This document shows positions 33,295 to 45,669 of a DNA stretch of 64,000 nucleotides, one piece after another. Source of the DNA: JAHQVI01 sp963749875 (GTDB taxonomy: Bacteria; Pseudomonadota; Alphaproteobacteria; Rhizobiales; Rhodomicrobiaceae). Location of the stretch: contig CAVVOX010000003.1 of the NCBI GenBank assembly GCA_963749875.1, positions 434,001-498,000 on the forward strand, given 5' to 3'. The stretch's first letter is position 1; every line of letters begins with the position of its first letter. The notes under the pieces were generated by a model. It searched no databases. It had not been told where the DNA came from and saw only the letters and a list, made by a program, of their open reading frames with translations. Both the position numbers and the translations under genes were made by a program.

Positions 33295-35013
33295 ATGAGT
33301 GCCCCCGGTGTAGAGGGAAAAACCTCGTTACCGCTTTATCGCACCGAGCGTGTGATCGCGTCGTTGACGATGGCATGGGTCATAATTCTGACGACCTATA
33401 TGATCTTTCAGGATCATGCGCTGTCCCATACCAGCATTTACTTCTTGAAGATAATTTTGGCGCTTTCCGGCGCCGTCATGCTGGCAACGCTGCCCGGCTT
33501 TTTCGACGTCACCTATAGTCTGGGCGGATTTTCCGTGAGAGCGGCGGGCGGAGCGGCCGCATTCGTCTTCATCTACACACAATCCCCGAACCTGCCCTCG
33601 TTCGACGTCGTTCCGGCACAGGCCGCGCCCCATCGCCAGGAAAAGCCTGTCCGCAGGGAACCGGGACGGCTGTCCTCCCGTGCTGACGGGTTTCCGGTCC
33701 TGATGGCTCTTGCGATCTCGCCGGCCATGATGGTGCCGGCGCCCGCCCGGCCCGGCTATTCCGGAGCATCGGCGCAGGCCGGCGTCGGGACGCAGGCCGG
33801 CGAGGCCGTGTTCGGCGCCACTACCGGACGGATGAGCATTGGCCAAGCCGTCGGCGCGGATTTCCGGGCTCTCGCGTCGACCGCGGCGGCCTATGCCCGA
33901 AGCGCTTTGTATATGATGAAAGGCTGGCTGGACGTTGTGGCGGGCGCTCTGCGCCGGAGCGTCGGCAAGCTGCTGACCGCCGTGAAAAATCTTCTCGGCC
34001 TCGATGCGGCAATCGGTGAAACACCGCCGACGATCGGTGTCTTCGAAGAAGATGTCACCGCACGGCTCGACACCCTCACCGATCCTTTGCCAAGCCCGGT
34101 CGGCCAGACCATCGACGGCCTGCTGGTCGGTTTGAACGATCTGGGATCCTGGCTTGGCGGCGGCCTCTCGCACACGGTGAGCGGCGTCGTGGGCGTCACG
34201 GAACAGACGGTCGGCACGGTCCTGACCGGCGTCCAGGACACCTCGCATCAGCTGCTCGACGGCACGGACAGGCTCGTCGGCGGCGTCACGGGCTTGCTCA
34301 ACGATACGACCGGCGGCCTGACCTCGGGCCTGACGGCACCCGTTCAGAAACTGACAAGCGGCGTCACCGGGACGACTGGCAAGCTGGTCGATCAAGCCAT
34401 TCCGACGGTCGCGACGACGACCGGCAGTGTGCTGCAAAGCGTCAATGCCGGCGTCAACAAGATTACGGAGCGTTTGAATTCGGTATCTCCCGCCATCGTG
34501 TCGCGCATCGATCCGGAGTTCGTTGCCGCTCATGACACGCCCAACGTCCTGGATGGGGATGCGCTCGGCAGTGTGGGCAGTCTTCCGGAGAGGCTCGACA
34601 CTGCGGTCGGCGAGCTCGCGGACGGGTTGGGCACAGCCGGGCCGTATCAGCTCCTCGGCGGTTTTGATGAGGTCGTGCCTGTTTTAGGCCGGGACGCAGA
34701 GACGCAGAGCGGCGGACAAGCCGCTGCCGGCGCGCTCTGCGTCAGCGGCTGCAACGATGATGCCGGCCTGATCGGCACTGGTAACAGCCGGGGGCAGCGA
34801 CGTCTTCTCGGTGGTTTGCGCGGTGGAGGTACATCCTCGGGAGGCGCCGTGCTTTTTGGTGTCAGCGATTTGGGGGGCGGCAATTCGATCGGAGGAAGCG
34901 ATCCGGGCGACGGCGCCGCTGCGGCATCGACCGGGGGCGGACTGGTCTCATCGACCGTGAACGCGACCGGTTCGATCGTCGGCGGAGCCGTGAAATCACT
35001 CAAGCGGCATTAG
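33295..35013 (+). CDS. large membrane-anchored low-complexity protein, unknown family
   Basis: 572 residues. Two or three hydrophobic spans at the N-terminus (about 20-40, 47-68, 78-95), then a Pro/Ala-rich stretch. A long segment (about 245-400) is rich in Thr, Gly, Val and Leu with a loose repeating pattern (VSGVVGVTEQTVGTVLTGV, LVGGVTGLLNDTTGG), then a Gly/Ser-rich tail (about 480-560) and a basic end. It resembles surface or coat-associated proteins in general character only. No ribosome site is obvious at the ATG. The start codon is uncertain; the first span argues against a later one. Confidence 0.6.
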   Translation: MSAPGVEGKTSLPLYRTERVIASLTMAWVIILTTYMIFQDHALSHTSIYFLKIILALSGAVMLATLPGFFDVTYSLGGFSVRAAGGAAAFVFIYTQSPNLPSFDVVPAQAAPHRQEKPVRREPGRLSSRADGFPVLMALAISPAMMVPAPARPGYSGASAQAGVGTQAGEAVFGATTGRMSIGQAVGADFRALASTAAAYARSALYMMKGWLDVVAGALRRSVGKLLTAVKNLLGLDAAIGETPPTIGVFEEDVTARLDTLTDPLPSPVGQTIDGLLVGLNDLGSWLGGGLSHTVSGVVGVTEQTVGTVLTGVQDTSHQLLDGTDRLVGGVTGLLNDTTGGLTSGLTAPVQKLTSGVTGTTGKLVDQAIPTVATTTGSVLQSVNAGVNKITERLNSVSPAIVSRIDPEFVAAHDTPNVLDGDALGSVGSLPERLDTAVGELADGLGTAGPYQLLGGFDEVVPVLGRDAETQSGGQAAAGALCVSGCNDDAGLIGTGNSRGQRRLLGGLRGGGTSSGGAVLFGVSDLGGGNSIGGSDPGDGAAAASTGGGLVSSTVNATGSIVGGAVKSLKRH

Positions 35014-35115
35014 ATCAACCCTCGTTCAAGTGGAATCACTTGGACGAGGTTAAGTTGATCTATTTCAATAAGTTAGCGCAACTGTCCGCGTCCATTTGGA
35101 CCCGTGTTGCGCTAG
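35012..35115. repeat. CTAG-foot double-hairpin repeat, copy 1
   Basis: Begins inside the TAG stop of the preceding gene. Hairpin 1 pairs AGATCAAC-CCTCGTTCAAGTG with its complement, the far arm carrying an extra TTAA between the outer and inner stems. Hairpin 2 pairs AGCGCAAC with GTTGCGCT and ends in CTAG. Related copies are at 42373-42448 (hairpin 1 almost lost), 58197-58325 (inverted) and 62055-62182. Confidence 0.85.
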
Positions 35116-35152
35116 AACCGCAATTCCAAGCGTTTTTTTAATGGTGACCGAT

Positions 35153-35500
35153 ATGCTGAAAAGATCTCTATTCCACGGCGTTGTTGCAATTCTCCTGATG
35201 CAGACGATCGGTGCCGCCGAGGCCATGCCGGGTGCATCGGGCAAGACATATTCCTGTCTGGGAAGTGGAGCCACGCAAACCCGCGCCTGTATTGGGCAAC
35301 CCGGCGCGGCATTGCTGTTCGTCCGCGACACGCGGGCCGCTGCCAGCGGCGGGGGAGGACGCGGCGCGAGCAGTTGCTGGAGCGCCTGCTTCAGCGACTA
35401 TAATGCCTGCGTGGATGCCGGGCCGAAAAATGTCTGTGTCTCGCGGATGAAGACCTGCCTGGCGATCTGCGACAGCCTCTCCAACCGGCCCGGCATGTAG
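35153..35500 (+). CDS. small secreted cysteine-rich protein
   Basis: 115 residues from the ATG at 35153 (GGTGA just upstream). Signal peptide MLKRSLFHGVVAILLMQTIG, cleaved near AEA. The mature part has eight cysteines, several in a tight cluster near the C-terminus (SSCWSACFSDYNACVDAG and VCVSRMKTCLAICD), suggesting disulfides. Family and role unknown. It stands alone between a repeat and metH. Confidence 0.65.
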   Translation: MLKRSLFHGVVAILLMQTIGAAEAMPGASGKTYSCLGSGATQTRACIGQPGAALLFVRDTRAAASGGGGRGASSCWSACFSDYNACVDAGPKNVCVSRMKTCLAICDSLSNRPGM

Positions 35501-35537
35501 CCATACGCGTCTTCGCGACGGTCGCTCCAGGCGGCGC

Positions 35538-38240
<2,703 letters not shown>

Positions 38241-38247
38241 GATTAAC

Positions 38248-40107
38248 TCACACTCCTTCCTTTGCCGTCCGGTCCGCGCCTTCGGAAGCCTTCGGCGCTT
38301 TGCCGGCTTTTTTGGCGACCGGTGGTTCCGGTTTCACCTCATCGTCCGCCACGTCCTGGGCGAACAGTTCTTCAAGCTCCTGGGTCTGCTTGCGTGCGTG
38401 AAGCTGGACCTTCTCAAGGTCAGTGTAATGCTTGTAATCGTCGTAAAGACGACGCTCGTCACTTTCCTTGAACATTTCAATAATCCATTTGGCGCGTCCG
38501 TCCGGTGTTCCAAGCTCTCTCAGGAGTTCTTTCGTCAGCTCGAGCGAGGCGGGAAACGTTTCCCGCTCGATCTCCTCGATGCCCAGATCCATGAGGCGAT
38601 GAACATGCTGCCGGTTGCGTGCGCGTGCGTAGATCGGCACGTGAGGAAAATGCGTCCGTACCACTTGTGCAGTGCGGATCGACGTTTCAACATCGTCGAT
38701 CGCAAGAACAAATGCACGTGCGTCCTGTGTTCTTGCAGCTTCCAATATGCCTAGACGGCTTGCATCCCCGTAATAAATCTTATTTCCAAATTGGTTAACA
38801 AGATTAACCTGCTCGGAATTAATATCAAGTGCGGTAAACGGGATTTTCGTTGCGCGCAAGATGCGGGCCACGATTTGCCCGAAACGGCCGAAACCTGCGA
38901 TAACGACGTGGCCGTCGGCTTTCGGAGGCGTGTCGAACCGAGGTTCTGTCTTTTGCAGGCGGTCGGTGATGAACTCGTCGGCGAGGAGGAGCAGCGGGGT
39001 GATCGCCATCGATATGGTGATCGCAACGGCAATGCCGCTCGCCAGGCTCTGGTCGATCACCGCGCCCGAGGCCGCGGCCGCTAAAAGCACGAAGCCGAAT
39101 TCGCCGCCTTGCGACAGGACGAGCGCCAGACGCCGTGCCGAACGGTCGCTCAGATCCTGCGACCGGCCGACACCATAAAGGATCGCGACCTTTATGAAGG
39201 TAATGATCGCCACGGCCGAAAAGATCTGGCCGGGTTCGGTCAACAGGAGATCCAGATCCAGCGACATCCCGACCGTAATGAAGAAGAGCCCCAACAGCAG
39301 CCCCTCGAACGGCGCGATATCGGATTCGATCTGATGGCGGAATTCGGAGTCGGCGAGCAGAATCCCGGCCATGAAAGCGCCGAGCGAGGCCGACAAGCCG
39401 ATCTGATCCATCAGATAGACCACGGCCACGATGGTCAGCAGCGCGCAAGCCGTCATGGCCTCCCGCACGCCTGTCGAGGCTATGATGCGGTAGATGGGAT
39501 TAAGGAGATAGCGCCCGGCAAGAATGATCGCAGCAAAGCCGAGGATCGCCTGGGCTATTCCGATGAAGGAAAAGGTGGCGTTCGACGGATTGAGCGCCAG
39601 AAACGGAACCATCGCAATCATCGGGATCGCGGCGATGTCCTGAAAGAGCAGGACCGAAAAGGCGAGCCGTCCGTGGCGTGCCGTCAGTTCGCCCTTTTCA
39701 TCGAGCGTCTGGAGCGCGAATGCGGTCGAGGACAAGGACAATGCAAGGCCCACGATAAGGGCCTGGCCAAAATCGAGCGTATAGAGTGCAAGCAGCGTGA
39801 AGACCACGATCGTAACGCCGACCTGCATACCGCCTGCGCCGAATACGGCGTTGCGCATGGCCCAGAGCCGGCGCGGCCGCAGCTCGAGACCGACCAGGAA
39901 GAGAAACATGGCAACGCCGAGTTCCGCCGTGTGCCGCAGGTCTTCCGGATCGCCGAGCATGGCGTTTAAGCCGCTGACGCTGATGACGATGCCGGCGAAC
40001 AGATAGCCGAGGATCGACCCCACATGGCACCGCTTGCCGAGCGGCGCTCCGATGGCCGCGGCCGCGAGAAACACGATAAACTGCAAGAGAAAGCCGTCCA
40101 TGGCCAC
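38248..40107 (-). CDS. CPA2 cation:proton antiporter (KefB/KefC-like) with RCK domain
   Basis: 619 residues. Twelve or so spans (about 5-385), including GLALSLSSTAFALQTLDEKG. Then a TrkA-N/RCK NAD-binding domain (HVVIAGFGRFGQIVARILRA, about 405-424) with KIYYGDASRLGILEAA. A charged, poorly conserved tail ends in basic residues. Glutathione-gated K+/H+ efflux is the best-studied activity in the family; specificity is not readable. Close to metH, so possibly co-transcribed despite unrelated function. Confidence 0.88.
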   Translation of the reverse strand: MAMDGFLLQFIVFLAAAAIGAPLGKRCHVGSILGYLFAGIVISVSGLNAMLGDPEDLRHTAELGVAMFLFLVGLELRPRRLWAMRNAVFGAGGMQVGVTIVVFTLLALYTLDFGQALIVGLALSLSSTAFALQTLDEKGELTARHGRLAFSVLLFQDIAAIPMIAMVPFLALNPSNATFSFIGIAQAILGFAAIILAGRYLLNPIYRIIASTGVREAMTACALLTIVAVVYLMDQIGLSASLGAFMAGILLADSEFRHQIESDIAPFEGLLLGLFFITVGMSLDLDLLLTEPGQIFSAVAIITFIKVAILYGVGRSQDLSDRSARRLALVLSQGGEFGFVLLAAAASGAVIDQSLASGIAVAITISMAITPLLLLADEFITDRLQKTEPRFDTPPKADGHVVIAGFGRFGQIVARILRATKIPFTALDINSEQVNLVNQFGNKIYYGDASRLGILEAARTQDARAFVLAIDDVETSIRTAQVVRTHFPHVPIYARARNRQHVHRLMDLGIEEIERETFPASLELTKELLRELGTPDGRAKWIIEMFKESDERRLYDDYKHYTDLEKVQLHARKQTQELEELFAQDVADDEVKPEPPVAKKAGKAPKASEGADRTAKEGV

Positions 40108-40293
40108 TCCTTCGTTAACTGCCCGGTGCCGTGATCAAGATGGTGGACAGGCGCATTGTGCAGTGCGCTAGTGTGATGATCCAGTGTACCTTTCATGCCG
40201 GTGCGGCGAAAGCGTCCTTGCGGGTGCCATTTTGTCGGATTACGAGTTGGGCAACCGAATGAGATTGTTGACCGAATGGTTTTGAGGGGATTA

Positions 40294-40848
40294 ATGGCGT
40301 CAGCCAAGGCCAGAGCGCTTTCGCTCCCGATTGGCATCGGTCTCGGCCTTGCCTGTGCGTTCGTCTTTCCGAGCTTCGCTCAAACGGCTTGTGTGCAGTG
40401 CACAGGCCCGGACGCGACCTATCTTTGCAGCATGACGGCGCCAGATGGCGTTTCCGAGAAAGCCGCCGGCTATTTCTGCATGTCGCGCCTTGCACGAGAG
40501 CGCGGGCATCGAAGCTGCGCCGTGCAACGAACCGCGACGGATTGCGACGGAATCCCCGTTCATTACGTTTACGATCCGGGGGGCGCGGCATTCGAGACGC
40601 AAGCCCGGCAGCAGGAGCGACAGAGCCAGGACGCCGAGGCGCGCGAGCCCGAAACGCTCGGCGAATTTGCCGAGGAGACGGCCGATAGCTCGGCAAAGGC
40701 GATAAAAAAAGCGGGGGAAACGATCGGTGACGCCGCCCAGGGGGCGGGCAAAGCGACCGCGAATGCGCTAAAAGGCGCGGGTAAAGCGATCGGTGATGCA
40801 ACCAAAAAGACACTGAAATGTCTCGGGAGCGCCTTAAACGGTTGCTAG
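40294..40848 (+). CDS. secreted protein with apolipophorin-like amphipathic C-terminus
   Basis: 184 residues from the ATG at 40294 (GAGGGG seven bases upstream). Signal peptide MASAKARALSLPIGIGLGLA, cleaved after FAQ-T. The N-terminal half has six cysteines (TACVQCTGPD, YLCSMT, YFCMS, SCAVQ, DCDGIP); the C-terminal half is an Ala/Lys/Gly-rich amphipathic repeat (SSAKAIKKAGETIGDAAQGA). Unknown function. Its stop overlaps the upstream, shadow-like extension of the patatin frame. Confidence 0.7.
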   Translation: MASAKARALSLPIGIGLGLACAFVFPSFAQTACVQCTGPDATYLCSMTAPDGVSEKAAGYFCMSRLARERGHRSCAVQRTATDCDGIPVHYVYDPGGAAFETQARQQERQSQDAEAREPETLGEFAEETADSSAKAIKKAGETIGDAAQGAGKATANALKGAGKAIGDATKKTLKCLGSALNGC

Positions 40849-40973
40849 GCACGAGACAAATTCCGGCGAAGTCCGGACATCTTTTTCGACAGGTGAGGTT
40901 TGAATCCATGCCAGCTCTCGCCAGCTGGGCTTGCTCTTGGGGTGTTTCCGCAAGTCACCGGAGGCACCGGCTC

Positions 40974-42374
40974 ATGCGTATAATGTGCGCCGTTCTGCTT
41001 CTGGCAGTCCCGGTGCTCCTCGGGGCTTGCGGCACATCCATACGCAACAGCCCGATCAATGCCGCGCTTGCCGAGCCCGTCCCATCCGCAGAAACCGGGA
41101 TTGCGGCTCCGAAAGAAGATTTCGACGATACGGCCATCGGCCTCAGCTTCTCGGGCGGCGGCAGCCGGGCGGCCGCTTTCGCCTATGGGGTGCTGCACGA
41201 GCTGAGCCGGACCCAGATCACCAGTCAGGGCAAGCGGTCTCCGCTCATCGACCAGGTCGATTTCGTCTCCAGCGTGTCCGGCGGGTCGGTGACGGCAGCC
41301 TATTTTGCCCTGAAGGGCAAGGCCATGCTCGACGATTTCGAGGAGAAGTTCCTCAAATTGGACATCGAGGCCGCCCTGCGGACTTCGGTCTCGCTGCAAA
41401 ACCTCGTCCGGTTGTCGAGCGGCGGCGTCAATGATTCCACGGGGCTGCAAAGCTGGCTCGATGAAAATCTGTTCCGCAGCGCGACCTATAAGGACGTCTT
41501 GAAGCCGGGCCGCCCGACCTTGTGGATCAACGCATCGGACATCTATAACCGGACGCCATTCGTCTTCAACGGAACCACATTTGCCGCCCTTTGCAGCGAT
41601 CTCAGCACCTTCCCGCTATCGGAAGCCGTCGCGGCCTCCGCCGCCGTGCCGCTCGTCTTTGCGCCGGTCGTGATTCGGAACTATGCCGAGCGCTGTGACT
41701 ATGCGATGCCCAACTGGGCCGAGAGCGCGCTGGTCAATACCAACATGCCCTCCATTCTTCGGGCGAACGCGGAAGCGATCAAGCGCTATCGCGACGCGGG
41801 ACAGGTCAAATATGTGAAACTGCTCGACGGCGGTCTGACCGACAATCTCGGCCTTACCGGCCTGCTTATCGAGCGGCTGGCCGCCAAGACGCCTTACGAG
41901 CCCATGACGGAGGCGCAGGCGGTGCGGATGCGGCGGCTCTTGTTCATTGTCGTCGATGCGGGGCGTCCGCCGAGCGGCGACTGGGCCAAAGAAGTCAAGA
42001 CCGATGCCAGCGACCTGATCCAGGCCGTTGCGGACACCGCGGTGGATGCCAATGTGCGCAGCACCTATGACAGTTTCGCCGCTCAGCTCAGGAACTGGAA
42101 CCGCGATCTCGTCGAATGGCGCTGCAAATTGCCGCTCGCCCGCGCAAGGGCGCTTCTCGGCGATGAGCGTGCGTGGAACTGCCGCGATCTGAGCTTCCAT
42201 GTCGTCAAGGTGACGTTCGACCAGATGCCGGATGCGGCCGTGCGGTCGAGGCTCGAGAAGATCCCCACGCGCTTCAAGATCGACAAGGGGAACGTCGATC
42301 TTCTGGTCGATTCAGCGGGCGCGATCCTGAGGCGGAACAGCGCTTATCAGCGTTTCCTTGCGTTGGACCGCTAG
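40974..42374 (+). CDS. patatin-like phospholipase lipoprotein
   Basis: 466 residues from the ATG at 40974 (GGAGG nine bases upstream), which begins a lipoprotein signal MRIMCAVLLLAVPVLLGAC with the lipidated Cys at 19. The patatin domain shows the oxyanion loop SGGGSRAAAFAYG (about 58-70), nucleophile Ser in VSGGSVTAAY (about 98), and catalytic Asp in LLDGGLTDNLG (about 288). Likely a membrane-tethered lipid acyl hydrolase of the cell envelope. The frame is open to 40818 but that part lacks a signal. The stop codon TAG is part of a repeat. Confidence 0.88.
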   Translation: MRIMCAVLLLAVPVLLGACGTSIRNSPINAALAEPVPSAETGIAAPKEDFDDTAIGLSFSGGGSRAAAFAYGVLHELSRTQITSQGKRSPLIDQVDFVSSVSGGSVTAAYFALKGKAMLDDFEEKFLKLDIEAALRTSVSLQNLVRLSSGGVNDSTGLQSWLDENLFRSATYKDVLKPGRPTLWINASDIYNRTPFVFNGTTFAALCSDLSTFPLSEAVAASAAVPLVFAPVVIRNYAERCDYAMPNWAESALVNTNMPSILRANAEAIKRYRDAGQVKYVKLLDGGLTDNLGLTGLLIERLAAKTPYEPMTEAQAVRMRRLLFIVVDAGRPPSGDWAKEVKTDASDLIQAVADTAVDANVRSTYDSFAAQLRNWNRDLVEWRCKLPLARARALLGDERAWNCRDLSFHVVKVTFDQMPDAAVRSRLEKIPTRFKIDKGNVDLLVDSAGAILRRNSAYQRFLALDR

Positions 42375-42448
42375 ATCAAAAGGCGCGCGCAACTGTTCCC
42401 GCGTCCATCCCCGCCTTCGCGGGGACATGCTTGGACGCGCGTTGCGCG
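42373..42448. repeat. CTAG-foot repeat, copy 2 (hairpin 1 mostly lost)
   Basis: Starts at the CTAGATCAA that includes the stop of the patatin gene, skips most of hairpin 1, then carries hairpin 2 complete (GCGCAAC paired with GTTGCGC, with inner pairs CGCGTCCA and CCCCGC). Confidence 0.75.
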
Positions 42449-42461
42449 AGCGGGCGCGCTT

Positions 42462-42845
42462 CTATGCGCAGACGCGGGCGAAGGCTTTGGCGCTGCGCAG
42501 CGCCTGCGCCTGTCTGCGGACATAGATCGGTCTCACGACCGCAGTGTCGGAGGTCTCGCTCTGTTTGGCCGGCTCGTTTCGGCTCCAGAGCCAGGCGCGC
42601 GCCTGCTTCTGCGCCTCGGCGATCTGTTCCGCTGTCATTTCGCGTGCAAGCTCGGCCCGGGCCGAAAGCGCGCCCTCATGCCCCATCATCGCGGCGAGAT
42701 TGAACCATTTATGCGCCGCGACCAGATCTTGTTCGACATCGCGTCCGGTGGAATAACGGATGCCGAGGACAAAGAGCGCATCGGCATCATTCGTCTTTGC
42801 GTCGTCGTCGGACGCTTTATTTCCTTGTACGGCAAACTCACTCAT
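42462..42845 (-). CDS. Sel1-repeat (TPR-like) small protein
   Basis: 127 residues from the ATG at 42845 (AGGAAA eight bases upstream). One clear Sel1 unit: ALFVLGIRYSTGRDVEQDLV followed by AAHKWFNLAAMMGHEGA, at about 22-58. The C-terminal half is helical and basic. Interaction module; no signal peptide, so probably cytosolic. Function unknown. Confidence 0.75.
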   Translation of the reverse strand: MSEFAVQGNKASDDDAKTNDADALFVLGIRYSTGRDVEQDLVAAHKWFNLAAMMGHEGALSARAELAREMTAEQIAEAQKQARAWLWSRNEPAKQSETSDTAVVRPIYVRRQAQALRSAKAFARVCA

Positions 42846-43023
42846 TGACGCATTTCCTGAAATCAAGGTCTCGATAAGACCAGGACGTGATCCGATTCGC
42901 GATCCCTCGGGATCTGATAGAACCGTGCCACCTCACTGGAAACATTCCGTAAATACGAACTGAGAAAACTGGATTTCTGCGTTAACAGAGTGCTCTCGGC
43001 GCGTTAATAATACTTAGGTATAT

Positions 43024-44637
43024 TTAACGAGTTTTTGCGAGGTCACTGTTTTCGACGCTATCTGAACGAGCCGCGCCATTCTCGATGATCAGCAATCGCC
43101 AGACCGAGACACGGTATCCGTCAGGCTTCCAGAGATGTCCGCGCCACGGAATGCGGATCGTTGCGGCTTTTGTGAGATCGGAGGCGTCCAGTTCAGGCAG
43201 GAACGTGCGGAGCCCCGCCGCTACCCGCTCTTGCTTGTCGTCGGCGGGCCAGAGCAGCGCCGTCGGTTCTGCGGGCGTTTTCTTCGCCGGCGCATAGGTG
43301 TACCGCCCGGCAAGCGCGATCGCGGCTGCCGGAAAGAAGCGGCGCAAATTGCCGCCCAATTCCGGGTCGGTGACGGTGATGCGCCCCGCCGTGAAGCCCT
43401 GGTGCTTGATCTCGGCCGCGAGCCCGGCATAGGGAACGCCCCAGCGGCAAATATTGCAGACCGGCGCGAGCACGAACATGTTCGCGGCGCGGGCGAAGAA
43501 TGCGAATATGGCGACCGCGACCGCCATGATTATGAATCGTTGGATCTGCCGGTGATCTTTTGCGGCCCGCCTGGCCTGTGCGGTGAGCCAGATCGAGGTG
43601 ATCAGGAAAAGCGGCATTAAGCGGTGCGTCGGATAGCGCTCATATCCGAAAAGGACCGCGCCGGTAACGAGAGACGCAACGCTCAAGAGCGTCATATGCA
43701 GGATGAGCTGCTCGTAATCCGGTCGCATTCCGGTATTCGGCGCCAGGCGCGCGGTATGACGGGCCGTCGTCGCCATGGCCGGGAAGAAGATTGGATAAAG
43801 AAAGATTAGCGGCGCCAGATACATGATCGGCTCGGTAAAGGCGCGCCGGACGCCGGCGAGCGCGCGGTGGATGTAGGGACCCTCGGCCCCGCTAGGCGCC
43901 GAGGGCAGGATCGCTGCGAGACCCTCCGGCGTGCCGGCGAGCCAGATGAAATGCGGCGCGGCGATGAGCGTGGCAATCCCGATCGCAATGGCCAGTCCCG
44001 GCCGGTACAGAACGCGCCGCATCGAAGGCTGCATGCCGGCCGCGACGAGCAACGTCGCCAGATAGACCCAGAACGCGCCGACGGTTAGAACGCCGAGCCC
44101 GATAATGGCGCCGAAAAGCGCGTAATTTTTGCCGCGCGGGTCCTCGACGAGACGCAGCAACGCCCAAAAGCACGCCGCGACGGCGCACATCGCCCCGACC
44201 GCATGCGTAAAGCCCTCATGAAAGCGCCAGCTGATCTGGTAGATCAACGCCAGCGCTTCGACCGACAGGAACGCCCATAGCGCATCCCCTTTCATGACAC
44301 GCCGGGCGGCGAGAAAAATGAAGCCGCAAGTGCCGGTCAGCAGCCCATATTTCAGAAGCTGAAAGCGCAGCGCACCGGGCCCCGTGACCTGTTCCAGGAG
44401 CCACAACACCCAGTCGTAAAGGGGCCGATGGTCGGGCAGATAGCCGAGCGCGAGGGTCTGCGTAAGGATCGCATCGAGCGGGTCGTCCTCGCCGAGATTT
44501 CCCGAGGCGATGAGACGCGCGGTAATGTGAAGGGCGGAATAGAGCCCGACGGTGCAAATGACGCCGCCCAGGCTGTAGAGCCAGCCCGTCCCTTCTTTCG
44601 CCGCGGCACCCGTTCCTGTCTGCGCGCGCTCCAGCAC
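43024..44637 (-). CDS. GT-C type membrane glycosyltransferase (GT39/ArnT-like)
   Basis: 537 residues from a GTG at 44637. About ten spans. The first periplasmic loop carries acidic residues typical of GT-C enzymes (NLGEDDPLDAILTQTLALGY, then PDHRPLYDWVLWLLE), where an Asp acts on a polyprenyl-linked donor. The C-terminal 130 residues are a soluble domain. Likely transfers a sugar to lipid or polysaccharide at the outer face of the inner membrane. Acceptor unknown. Confidence 0.75.
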   Translation of the reverse strand: MLERAQTGTGAAAKEGTGWLYSLGGVICTVGLYSALHITARLIASGNLGEDDPLDAILTQTLALGYLPDHRPLYDWVLWLLEQVTGPGALRFQLLKYGLLTGTCGFIFLAARRVMKGDALWAFLSVEALALIYQISWRFHEGFTHAVGAMCAVAACFWALLRLVEDPRGKNYALFGAIIGLGVLTVGAFWVYLATLLVAAGMQPSMRRVLYRPGLAIAIGIATLIAAPHFIWLAGTPEGLAAILPSAPSGAEGPYIHRALAGVRRAFTEPIMYLAPLIFLYPIFFPAMATTARHTARLAPNTGMRPDYEQLILHMTLLSVASLVTGAVLFGYERYPTHRLMPLFLITSIWLTAQARRAAKDHRQIQRFIIMAVAVAIFAFFARAANMFVLAPVCNICRWGVPYAGLAAEIKHQGFTAGRITVTDPELGGNLRRFFPAAAIALAGRYTYAPAKKTPAEPTALLWPADDKQERVAAGLRTFLPELDASDLTKAATIRIPWRGHLWKPDGYRVSVWRLLIIENGAARSDSVENSDLAKTR

Positions 44638-44665
44638 TGCCTCGCCAGTCCCCCCGAAGCGCGCC

Positions 44666-45646
44666 TTAGGCGCCGACCGTCAGGACCGTCGAGCCGGTCG
44701 TCTTGCGGTCAGCGAGATCACGATGCGCGTTAGCCGCCTCCTTCAGCGGATAGGTCTGATTGACCGAGATCTTCACATGCCCGTTCATGACCACGTCGAA
44801 CAGGTCCTGCGCCGTCGCCAGCAGGTCATCGCGCTTCGCGACATAGCTGTTCAAGGTCGGACGGGTCGCAAAGAGCGAGCCTTTCTGCGCCAGAATGCCG
44901 ATCTCGAATGGCGGTACCGGGCCGGAGGCATTGCCGAAGGTCACCCAGAGCCCGAGCGGCTTCAGACAGTCGAGGGAGCCGGGAAACGTGTCCTTGCCGA
45001 TCGAGTCGTAGACCACGTCCACACCTTTCCCGCCCGTGATCTCCTTCACGCGCTCGACAAAATTCTCGGTCTTGTAGTTGATCACGTGCGTGCATCCGTG
45101 GGATTTGGCGAGATCGGCCTTTTCCTGCGATCCCACCGTGCCGATGATCGTCGCGCCAAGATGCGCCGCCCATTGGGTCGCGATCAATCCGACGCCGCCC
45201 GCGGCGGCATGGAGAAGCATCGTCGTATCCGGTCCGACCTTGTAAGTCCGCCGGATCAGATATTGCACCGTCATGCCCTGAAGCAGCATCGCGGCTGCAA
45301 TCTTGCTGTTGATCCCATCGGGCAGTTTGACCAGGCGACCCGCCGGGATCAGCCGCTCCTCCGAATAGGAGCCGATGACGCTGGCATAGCCGACGCGGTC
45401 GCCGGGCGCGACCTCCGTGACGCCGGGTCCGACTTCAAGCACGACCCCGGCGCCTTCGGTGCCGAGCACGAAGGGGAAATTAGGCTGCGGGTAAAGGCCG
45501 GTGCGGTGATAGATGTCGATGAAGTTCAGGCCGGAATAGTCGTGCCGGATCTTCGCCTGGCCGGGCCCCGGTGCGGGCACGTCCACCTCTTCCCACTTCA
45601 TCACCTCCGGACCGCCATATTCATGGACTCTGATCGCGTAGCTCAT
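44666..45646 (-). CDS. qor: zinc-independent NADPH:quinone oxidoreductase
   Basis: 326 residues from the ATG at 45646. Medium-chain reductase fold: N-terminal GroES-like domain (YGGPEVMKWEEVDVPAPGPG), NADPH site AAAGGVGLIATQWAAHLGA (about 151-169), and quinone reductase signature MLLQGMTVQYL. Lacks the catalytic zinc cysteines of alcohol dehydrogenases, as expected for QOR. The longer open frame to 45808 crosses a palindromic repeat and is not used. Confidence 0.9.
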   Translation of the reverse strand: MSYAIRVHEYGGPEVMKWEEVDVPAPGPGQAKIRHDYSGLNFIDIYHRTGLYPQPNFPFVLGTEGAGVVLEVGPGVTEVAPGDRVGYASVIGSYSEERLIPAGRLVKLPDGINSKIAAAMLLQGMTVQYLIRRTYKVGPDTTMLLHAAAGGVGLIATQWAAHLGATIIGTVGSQEKADLAKSHGCTHVINYKTENFVERVKEITGGKGVDVVYDSIGKDTFPGSLDCLKPLGLWVTFGNASGPVPPFEIGILAQKGSLFATRPTLNSYVAKRDDLLATAQDLFDVVMNGHVKISVNQTYPLKEAANAHRDLADRKTTGSTVLTVGA

Positions 45647-45669
45647 TGGCCGCTCCTTTCCTGTTGGCT

